This document shows positions 1-5,461 of a DNA stretch of 5,461 bases, one piece after another. This DNA is from an uncultured Kouleothrix sp. GTDB lineage: Bacteria > Chloroflexota > Chloroflexia > Chloroflexales > Roseiflexaceae. How positions within the stretch are numbered: the first letter of the stretch is position 1; every line of letters begins with the position of its first letter. The notes under the pieces were generated by a model, which saw nothing but the letters and a program-made list of their open reading frames with translations, was not told the DNA's origin and made no database searches. The position numbers and the translations under genes were made by a program. The stretch is from positions 1 through 5,461 of the forward strand of contig CALLYN010001011.1 of the NCBI GenBank assembly GCA_937858455.1. The letters are read 5' to 3'.

Positions 1-223
1 GGCATTTTGGTGACAATTCGTTTTTTTCGATGCCTGAGCGAAGACAGCTCCACCTCCACTATTAGTGCTAGGCTAGTACGGAGAGCTAGTTATCATCGCA
101 AATGAGTAACCGGCTCGCCTCTCAGTTCGTGATTGTATTTCCTTATGAGGGTAACTTGCCCGACCCGCGGATAATATGCCTCGAATGAATGACCAAGCAC
201 GAACGGTTCGGGGCATTCCCATT
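1..223. other. AT-richer left flank with no recognisable gene
   Basis: This stretch has a visibly lower GC content and more stop codons than the rest of the window. All forward frames are short: frame 1 is open only to the TGA at 103-105 and matches nothing I know. A near-palindrome (gtgctag, one base, ctagtac) lies around 66-80. The sequence occupies the place where the N-terminal part of the following membrane-protein gene should be, so it is probably foreign to that gene. It could be a mobile-element remnant, an insertion edge or a contig-end artefact. I cannot tell which. Confidence 0.4.
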
Positions 224-682
224 GGCGCACGCGGCCAGCCGGCCGGCGCGCTTACCGCCGGAGTGGCGGTGCCGCTCAGCGCCGAGTACCGCAGCAACGG
301 CGGCAGCCCGGCGCTGCTCGAGGCGCTAGCGCAGGCTACTGGCGGGCGGCTGAACATCGCGCCCGGCCAGTCGTTCGACGCCAATGCCACCAGCCAGGGC
401 GCGGTGCGCGAGATCGGCCTGCCGCTGCTGTGGCTGGCGCTGCTGCTGCTGCCGCTCGACATCGCGCTGCGCCGGCTGCTGCTCGCCCGCAGGCAACCCG
501 CAGCTACGCTGCGCTGGCCTGAGCTGCTGCGAGCAGCCCGGCGCCCAACCACCACCCAGGAGCAACCTGCCAGCCCTCGCTCGGTCAAGCGCCCAAACGC
601 CGCCAACACGCAAGCCTCCGAGCTCGACCAGCTGCGCGAGGCCCAGGAGCGCGCCCGGCGCCGCGCCCGAGGCGAAGACTAA
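176..682 (+). CDS. C-terminal fragment of a membrane-anchored VWA/glutamine-amidotransferase-like protein
   Basis: The open frame gives 168 residues, but only residues from about 18 onward look like genuine family sequence. A segment with the pattern GVAVPLSAEYR, a small-residue stretch and ALAQATGGRL (about 29-59) is followed by one hydrophobic helix (about 80-97, LLWLALLLLPLDIALRR). An Arg-rich cytoplasmic tail ends in a charged helix (about 147-166). From memory, this is how large Chloroflexi membrane proteins with a von Willebrand A domain end: periplasmic domain, final transmembrane helix, short basic tail. Those proteins have several hundred residues, so the VWA domain and most of the protein are missing. 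Upstream in this frame there are stops, including TAA at 152-154. The ATG at 176 has no convincing ribosome binding site, and the first ~17 codons are probably junction sequence. I read it as a broken or 5'-truncated gene. The family assignment is moderate, the truncation fairly sure. Confidence 0.5.
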   Translation: MPRMNDQARTVRGIPIGARGQPAGALTAGVAVPLSAEYRSNGGSPALLEALAQATGGRLNIAPGQSFDANATSQGAVREIGLPLLWLALLLLPLDIALRRLLLARRQPAATLRWPELLRAARRPTTTQEQPASPRSVKRPNAANTQASELDQLREAQERARRRARGED

Positions 683-689
683 AGCTGAT

Positions 690-776
690 CAAATGCTTGC
701 GGAAACCAAACATTTGTGCTATACTACATACGCATTGCTCCTGCGGCGCTAACGGGCTGGAGCGACCGAACATTTG
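690..776 (+). repeat. Three copies of a 10-bp near-palindrome, candidate operator
   Basis: Copies are CAAGCATTTG (read on the - strand, 690-699), CAAACATTTG (707-716) and CGAACATTTG (767-776), giving consensus CRARCATTTG. The core has dyad symmetry: CAAA and TTTG flank a 2-base centre in the middle copy. Copy 1 overlaps the -35 element, copy 2 fills the -35/-10 spacer, and copy 3 lies about 35 bases after the predicted start. This is the arrangement expected of a repressor site. Copy 3 weakly resembles one half of the Firmicutes LexA box (CGAAC...), but the other half is absent. The regulator is unknown. Confidence 0.4.
697..725 (+). promoter_or_regulatory. Sigma-70-type promoter for the 239-residue gene
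   Basis: TTGCGG (697-702) is separated by exactly 17 bases from TATACT (720-725), which is preceded by TGC as in an extended -10 element (717-725). Transcription would start near 732 and give a leader of about 125 nt before the ATG at 857. The same TGCTATACT element with TTGCGN 17 bases upstream recurs in front of glyS, which supports both calls. Confidence 0.6.
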
Positions 777-842
777 GGACGAGCAGATACAATAAGCACG
801 AGTAGAGCCCGGTCGAGCCACGCCAGCCCAGATCGTCCGGGC

Positions 843-848
843 AGGAGG
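843..848 (+). promoter_or_regulatory. Strong ribosome binding site
   Basis: AGGAGG lies 8 bases before the ATG at 857 and fixes that start codon. Confidence 0.8.
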
Positions 849-856
849 ACAGGACA

Positions 857-1576
857 ATGGCATCCCCACGCAAAGGCGACGATCGCACGATTTCGCGCAC
901 CTACCGCGCCGCCATCCGCATCGGCGAAGACTTCATCACCCTCGAAGAGACGATCGCGCTGCCGATCGACGCCTCCGACGACGAGGTGCAGCAGGCCGTC
1001 GATTTGGGCTGGCGGATCTACCGCGCGCAGCGCGAGGCCGCCGAGGCGCAGGCCGCCGAGATCCGCAGCACGATCGGCACACCACAGCCGATCACCGTGC
1101 GCGACCCCGACGCACCGGCCAGCGACAAGCAGCGCAACTATATCGCCACGCTCCAGGATCAGATGAGCTGGAATAGCGAGCAGCTCGCCAGCTACGCCGA
1201 AGAGCAGTCGGTCGACCTGGTGACAATGACCAAAGGCCAGGCCAGCCTGTTCATCGATGGCCTGAAGAAGCTTGCCGACGAGCGCGCCAACGGCTATGGC
1301 GAAAATGCCCGGGCCAAAGCGCCCGCGCAGCGCGTCGCCGAGGCGCCGGCCGCGCGCTCGGCCGAGCCCATCCCCAAAGATGGCAACCCGGTGAACGAGA
1401 AGCAGATCCACGCGATGGAGCGCCTGGCTCAGCAGCAGGGCCTCGACCTCGACATGGAAGCGCGCCGCCGCTTTGGCGTGGTAGCCCACGGCCTCACCTA
1501 CGACCAGGCTTCCACGCTGCTGCGCGATCTGCAGCGCCCGCCCGCCCGCCGCGCGGCCGGCGAGCCCGTGCTGTAG
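857..1576 (+). CDS. Uncharacterised protein with two related C-terminal modules, upstream of ssb
   Basis: The product has 239 residues, no signal peptide and no membrane segment, so it is probably cytoplasmic. Residues about 12-60 form a compact N-terminal region (SRTYRAAIRIGEDFITLEE, then a predicted helix rich in Ala, Glu and Arg). Two modules follow with the same plan. Module 1 (about 88-140) starts with ASDKQRNYIATLQ and ends with MTKGQASLFIDGLKK. Module 2 (about 179-227) starts with VNEKQIHAMERLA and ends with LTYDQASTLLRDLQR. Each thus has a (D/E)KQ-led helix and a QAS...L(I/L).L helix. An Ala/Pro/Arg-rich linker (about 143-178) joins them. From memory, similar EKQ...EAS.LID.L modules occur at the C-termini of phage-type or Rad52/Erf-like recombination proteins, and ssb follows 218 bases downstream on the same strand. 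A role with single-stranded DNA is therefore a reasonable guess but unproven. The gene has its own promoter and ribosome binding site and codon use typical of the window. Confidence 0.8.
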   Translation: MASPRKGDDRTISRTYRAAIRIGEDFITLEETIALPIDASDDEVQQAVDLGWRIYRAQREAAEAQAAEIRSTIGTPQPITVRDPDAPASDKQRNYIATLQDQMSWNSEQLASYAEEQSVDLVTMTKGQASLFIDGLKKLADERANGYGENARAKAPAQRVAEAPAARSAEPIPKDGNPVNEKQIHAMERLAQQQGLDLDMEARRRFGVVAHGLTYDQASTLLRDLQRPPARRAAGEPVL

Positions 1577-1603
1577 CACGGCTCTGGCACACCATTCAGG
1601 CAT

Positions 1604-1650
1604 CGTGTGCTCGGTTTTTGCGCTCTACAAGGGCAAAAATCGAGCACACG
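1604..1650 (+). terminator. 18-bp hairpin, probable terminator or intergenic cruciform
   Basis: The arms 1604-1621 and 1633-1650 pair over 18 bp with a single G-T wobble (1614 with 1640) around an 11-base loop (1622-1632). It lies 27 bases after the stop of the 239-residue gene and ahead of the ssb promoter region, the usual place for a terminator. No T-run follows the right arm, although the stem itself carries TTTTT/AAAAA, so intrinsic termination is not certain. A role as a protein-bound palindrome or in mRNA stability is also possible. Confidence 0.55.
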
Positions 1651-1725
1651 CCACCTATCGCAAACAAACTCCGAAATCCGCAAAATCCGCCGCACCTAAC
1701 CGTATCGTTTCACTACTACCCCCGG

Positions 1726-1731
1726 TAGAAT
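1726..1731 (+). promoter_or_regulatory. Tentative -10 element for ssb
   Basis: TAGAAT, running into TATATG, is the best -10 candidate in the 144 bases between the hairpin at 1604-1650 and ssb. No hexamer at 16-18 bases upstream resembles TTGACA, so the promoter is weak, activated or elsewhere. Confidence 0.3.
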
Positions 1732-1794
1732 ATATGCTGGCGGTCGCCGTGGCCGGCAGAACAATGGGACGAGTTAGTACACGAGGTAAGAGTC

Positions 1795-2202
1795 ATGGAA
1801 CAGATCAAAGGGACGCTGAATCGGGTGGAGCTGATTGGCTGGCTAGGTGCCGAGCCAGAGCAGCGGTTCGTGCCGTCGGGCGCGGCAGTGTGCAACTTCC
1901 GGGTTGCCACCAAGCGGCCCGCCGGGCGGAACGAAGCTGGCGAGCGCATTCTCGAATCCGAGTGGACGAACGTTGAGGCGTGGGAAAAACTGGCTGAGCA
2001 GTGTGGCCGCTATTTGCACAAGGGTAGCCGCGTGCGCGTAGTCGGCAGCCTGCACACCCAGTCGTGGGAGGATCGCGAGACTGGCCAGCGGCGCTTCAAG
2101 ACGGTGGTTCGCGCCGAGGACGTACTGTTCCTCGATACGCGCTCCGAGGCGCAGGAGCCTAGCGCTCCGGCCGCCGAAGAGGTCGAAGACCTGCCGTTCT
2201 AG
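1795..2202 (+). CDS. ssb: Single-stranded DNA-binding protein
   Basis: SSB coats single-stranded DNA during replication, repair and recombination and recruits partner proteins through its C-terminal tip. The 135-residue product has the OB fold at about 4-112. It opens with NRVELIGWLGAEPEQRF and continues with the conserved EWTNVEAWEKLAEQC (57-70) and HKGSRVRVVGSL. Trp57 and Trp91 fall where E. coli Trp54 and Trp88 stack on DNA bases. The tail is acidic and ends EEVEDLPF, the expected protein-interaction peptide. The linker between fold and tip is only about 20 residues and lacks the usual long Gly/Gln-rich stretch, so this is a short SSB. A single OB fold implies a homotetramer. GAGGT at 1783-1787, 7 bases before the ATG, supports the start. 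No rpsF or rpsR lies beside it, unlike many bacterial ssb genes. The gene is convergent with glyS. Confidence 0.95.
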   Translation: MEQIKGTLNRVELIGWLGAEPEQRFVPSGAAVCNFRVATKRPAGRNEAGERILESEWTNVEAWEKLAEQCGRYLHKGSRVRVVGSLHTQSWEDRETGQRRFKTVVRAEDVLFLDTRSEAQEPSAPAAEEVEDLPF

Positions 2203-2235
2203 CCCGAGACAGCGCCGTTTATTGACACGGCACAT

Positions 2236-2265
2236 AGGCGCCCCAGCCTTACGGCTGGGGCGCCT
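2236..2265. terminator. Shared terminator hairpin between convergent ssb and glyS
   Basis: A perfect 13-bp GC-rich stem (2236-2248 with 2253-2265) closes on a 4-base loop. It lies 33 bases after the ssb stop and 21 bases beyond the glyS stop. Its symmetry would let it end transcription from both sides. Only a weak T-containing tail follows on the + strand and none on the - strand. Confidence 0.7.
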
Positions 2266-2286
2266 GTCGTTGGGGCCTTTCCTGTG

Positions 2287-3879
<1,593 letters not shown>

Positions 3880-3884
3880 TGGAA

Positions 3885-3890
3885 CCTCCT
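3885..3890 (-). promoter_or_regulatory. Ribosome binding site deciding the glyS start
   Basis: On the - strand AGGAGG ends 5 bases before the ATG at 3879-3877. It argues against translation from the upstream in-frame ATG at 3993. Confidence 0.85.
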
Positions 3891-3970
3891 TCTGTGCAGA
3901 CGAAAGACGAAGAAGGACAAAGGCTTGTGCTTCCTTGGTTCTCCGTCGTTGGTCGTTCGCCGGGGGCAAC

Positions 3971-4003
3971 AAAAAGCCCCAGGCGAGTATCATTCGCCTG
4001 GGG
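3971..4003 (-). terminator. Rho-independent terminator of the T-box
   Basis: On the - strand a perfect 10-bp stem (4003-3994 with 3986-3977, CCCCAGGCGA) closes on a 7-base loop, followed by C and TTTTT (3975-3971). It is the off-state structure of the glyS leader and is mutually exclusive with the antiterminator. Confidence 0.92.
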
Positions 4004-4043
4004 ACGCACCAGTGACGATGCGCGGTTCCACCCCAGTTACCGG

Positions 4044-4076
4044 GATTTCAGATTGTTGACTGTCGATTTCAGATTG
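4044..4076. repeat. Two direct 12-bp repeats inside the T-box leader
   Basis: GATTTCAGATTG occurs at 4044-4055 and 4065-4076, a 21-base period, in the linker between Stem I and the T-box sequence. CAATCTG at 4085-4091 is complementary to the end of either copy, so a 7-bp hairpin with an 8-base loop (4070-4076 with 4085-4091) is possible, and the other copy could compete for it. Confidence 0.7.
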
Positions 4077-4244
4077 AGCTGCGCCAATCTGCAGCCGGCA
4101 ATCGGCAACCTGAATGCCAACGGTCGCTCTCAGAAAACGGCTCCACAGTGCCCTTCGCCACCGCCACGCCGCCGGGCTTGCACTTTCCCCGGCTCGCTGC
4201 TGGCAGGTTCGGCAGCTACTCCTCTGCTTCGTCGCCGCAGCGGC

Positions 4245-4273
4245 AGTATAGCATAGCCGGCCGCGCGGCGCAA
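4245..4273 (-). promoter_or_regulatory. Proximal promoter of the glyS T-box transcript
   Basis: Read on the - strand, TTGCGC (4273-4268) is followed after 17 bases by TATACT (4250-4245), preceded by TGC. Transcription would start near 4238, just before Stem I of the T-box, which fits well. The architecture is nearly identical to the promoter at 697-725. Confidence 0.7.
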
Positions 4274-4285
4274 TCGATCGACAGG

Positions 4286-4313
4286 AGTATACACCGCGTA
4301 GCGCCCGGAGCAA
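4286..4313 (-). promoter_or_regulatory. Possible second, upstream promoter for glyS
   Basis: On the - strand TTGCTC (4313-4308), a 16-base spacer and TATACT (4291-4286) form another acceptable promoter, 41 bases upstream of the first. It starts directly after the ptsI stop codon. A GC-rich 6-bp inverted repeat (4314-4319 with 4324-4329) spans that stop and might separate the two genes. Confidence 0.4.
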
Positions 4314-4320
4314 GCCCGCG

Positions 4321-5205
4321 TCAGCGGGCCTGGGCCGCCTGGGCTGCGGCGCGCGCCTGCTCGAAAGTGACACCTTGGAGCTGCTCTTTGATCTGCGGGA
4401 TCATGGCCGGGGCCATGCTCAGCTCGTTCACGCCCAGGCCGGCCAGGATCGGCGCGGCGGCCGGCACACCCGCGAGCTCGCCGCACACCCCGATCGGGAT
4501 GCCGGCGCGCTCGGCGGCCTCCGCAGCCATGCCGATCAGCCTGAACACCGCCGGGGCGTCGTGCGGGTAGCGCGCCGCCAGGTCGGCCAGGCCGCGGTCG
4601 GCGGCCATGGTGTACTGCGTCAGATCGTTGCTGCCGATGCTGAAGAACGCCGCATCGCGCGCGAACAGGTCGGCAGTGACGGCGGCGGCGGGCGTTTCGA
4701 TCATGACTCCGAGGCGCACGTCGGCGCGGTGCGGCGAGCCTTCGGCCGCAAGCGCGGCGGCGGCATCCTGCAGCTGCGCGCGGCCCCAGCGCAGGTCGTC
4801 GAGCGTAGCCACCATCGGCAGCATGATCCACAGGTCGCCGTAGGCGGCCGCGCGCAGCAGGGCGCGCAGCTGGGTAGTGAACAGATCGGTGCGCTGCATG
4901 CATAGCCGCAGGCCGCGCACGCCCAGGAACGGGTTCTCCTCGTGCGGCATGTTCAGGTAGGGCAGCGGCTTGTCGCCACCGATGTCGATGGTGCGGATCA
5001 CCACCGGCCGGCCGGCCATAGTTTGGAGCGTACGCCGGTAGGCTGCGTACTGCTCGTGCTCGCCGGGCGGCGCGTGGCGGTCGAGAAACAGGAACTCGGT
5101 GCGAAACAGCCCGATGCCCTCGGCGCCGTGCTCAAGGGCACGCGCGGCCTCGTCGGGGTGGCCAATGTTGGCCCACAGCGCCAGCGCGCGGCCGCGGTGG
5201 CGGAA
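4321..5205 (-). CDS. ptsI: PTS enzyme I (phosphoenolpyruvate-protein phosphotransferase), C-terminal half only
   Basis: Enzyme I takes phosphate from PEP and passes it to HPr, starting the sugar phosphotransferase cascade in the cytoplasm. What is present is the PEP-binding and dimerisation barrel. It has LWANIGHPDEAARALEHGAEG, then IGLFRTEFLFLDR (Arg equivalent to E. coli Arg296) and VIRTIDIGGDKPLPYLN (Arg332). LGVMIETPAAAV (Glu431) is followed by FFSIGSNDLTQYTMAADRG (Asn454, Asp455, Arg465) and GVCGELAG (Cys502). All catalytic residues I can place are intact. The N-terminal half with the phosphorylated His and HPr-binding domain is missing. The frame stays open to a stop at 5253-5251, but homology fades at about 5205 and no ATG, GTG or TTG lies in frame upstream. 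The first available ATG, at 5019, would cut away the Arg296 segment. So this is a 5'-truncated gene that cannot make a working full enzyme from this sequence. It precedes glyS on the same strand. Confidence 0.88.
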   Translation of the reverse strand, partial: FRHRGRALALWANIGHPDEAARALEHGAEGIGLFRTEFLFLDRHAPPGEHEQYAAYRRTLQTMAGRPVVIRTIDIGGDKPLPYLNMPHEENPFLGVRGLRLCMQRTDLFTTQLRALLRAAAYGDLWIMLPMVATLDDLRWGRAQLQDAAAALAAEGSPHRADVRLGVMIETPAAAVTADLFARDAAFFSIGSNDLTQYTMAADRGLADLAARYPHDAPAVFRLIGMAAEAAERAGIPIGVCGELAGVPAAAPILAGLGVNELSMAPAMIPQIKEQLQGVTFEQARAAAQAAQAR

Positions 5206-5267
5206 CGCCCTGGGGCCCTGTCGCGGGCACCTGATCAGAGGGTTGAGTGGTCATCCGCGTCTCTCGG

Positions 5268-5461
5268 ATGCCGGGGTCCGTGACCCCTGCCTTGTCACCG
5301 CCTGACTCGACGGTTGCGGCAGGCGCCGGCACCGGCTCTGCGCCTTCGGTGCGCGAGGCCTGGCTGCGCGATGCGCCTGAGATGGCGAAGGCTTTCATCG
5401 AGCGCGGCATGCCCGCCATGGCCGACGAAATGGCGAACGGGCCGACGCGCATCCAGTTGAA
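5268..5461 (+). CDS. Unrecognised protein, N-terminal part, runs off the window
   Basis: From the ATG at 5268 the frame is open to the window end, about 64 residues. A Pro/Ala/Ser/Gly-rich, probably disordered start is followed from about residue 28 by a likely helical, conserved-looking segment (REAWLRDAPEMAKAFIERG, then MPAMADEMANGPTRIQL). I do not recognise the family. The start is uncertain: a GTG at 5247 has a weak AGAGGG 4 bases upstream, and a GTG at 5280 lies in a small hairpin. Third-position GC is high in this frame, supporting real coding. The gene begins only about 60 bases beyond where ptsI homology ends. That would fit the edge of an insertion element with its transposase starting close to the end, but no transposase motif is visible in the part present. 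Confidence 0.45.
   Translation, partial: MPGSVTPALSPPDSTVAAGAGTGSAPSVREAWLRDAPEMAKAFIERGMPAMADEMANGPTRIQL
5273..5287. repeat. Small perfect inverted repeat near the start of the right-hand frame
   Basis: GGGGTC (5273-5278) and GACCCC (5282-5287) flank a 3-base spacer. It overlaps the first codons of the right-hand reading frame and could hide a start codon or be a protein site. It is short enough to be chance in GC-rich DNA. Confidence 0.35.

Larger units (their letters stand above)
3967..4238 (-). promoter_or_regulatory. Glycine T-box riboswitch leader of glyS
   Basis: The leader RNA senses uncharged tRNA-Gly: the tRNA anticodon pairs with the specifier and its free CCA end stabilises an antiterminator, so glyS is read through. 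All parts are visible. Stem I has the S-turn pair AGTA (4220-4217) and GAA (4156-4154), flanked by the helix GCTGCC/GGTGGC (4216-4211 with 4162-4157). The specifier is GGC (4152-4150), a glycine codon, in the same position relative to GAA as in Bacillus glyQS. The distal arm has GAGCCGGGG...AAGCCCGGC (from 4195). The T-box GGGGTGGAACCGCG lies at 4034-4021. CTGGGG at 4036-4031 can pair with CCCCAG at 4003-3998 to form the antiterminator, and that same CCCCAG is the 5' arm of the terminator. The leader ends at the terminator's T-run. Confidence 0.93.

Noticed and set aside
749..1603. Long - strand open frame of 284 codons opposite the 239-residue gene
   Set aside because: It mirrors a well-supported + strand gene with a strong ribosome binding site. 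Its Gly/Ala/Arg/Leu-rich product is typical of antisense frames in GC-rich DNA.
1674..1690. Direct repeat aaatccgc, two copies with a 9-base period
   Set aside because: Only two short copies with no further structure, so chance or slippage is enough to explain it.
3880..3993. N-terminal extension of GlyRS from the ATG at 3993
   Set aside because: The added 38 residues are translated from the T-box terminator and the leader, and a strong ribosome binding site precedes the ATG at 3879.
4116..4118. Alternative GGC as T-box specifier
   Set aside because: The GGC at 4152-4150 sits next to the S-turn GAA and opposite AGTA, as in known glycine T-boxes. The one at 4116-4118 lacks this setting.
4130..4903. 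- strand open frame overlapping ptsI and the glyS leader
   Set aside because: It lies in another frame of the ptsI fragment, whose conserved catalytic motifs fix the true frame, and its product is low-complexity Arg/Ala/Gly.

Overview
The window is high-GC bacterial DNA. The single-chain glycyl-tRNA synthetase under a T-box, the ssb gene with a short tail, and the C-terminus of a VWA-type membrane protein all look like Chloroflexi (Roseiflexus/Kouleothrix type). That placement rests on remembered family resemblance, not on a search. Most of the content is housekeeping. No CRISPR array, tRNA, rRNA or complete mobile element is visible.

Left part, + strand. Bases 1 to about 220 are comparatively AT-rich and hold nothing recognisable. 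A truncated C-terminal fragment of a membrane-anchored protein follows, ending at 682. A good promoter, with three copies of a 10-bp near-palindrome around it, drives an unfamiliar 239-residue protein (857-1576) built of an N-terminal domain and two related C-terminal modules. After an 18-bp hairpin comes ssb (1795-2202), whose product binds single-stranded DNA through an OB fold and partners through its acidic tail.

Middle and right part, - strand. A strong bidirectional-type hairpin separates ssb from the convergent glyS (2287-3879). glyS is preceded by a complete glycine T-box leader (about 4238 to 3967), with a GGC specifier, the conserved T-box sequence, competing antiterminator and terminator helices, and two tandem promoters. 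Uncharged tRNA-Gly would therefore raise production of the enzyme that charges it. Upstream on the same strand lies the catalytic C-terminal half of ptsI (PTS enzyme I), which loses its homology near 5205. Beyond that point an unrecognised + strand reading frame runs off the window.

Both outer genes are truncated and both outer ends carry sequence unrelated to the gene they interrupt. This could mean rearrangement or insertion, or edges of a draft contig. The most interesting items are the three-copy operator-like motif, the two-module protein beside ssb, the extra segment in GlyRS, and a repeat in the T-box leader that allows alternative pairing.
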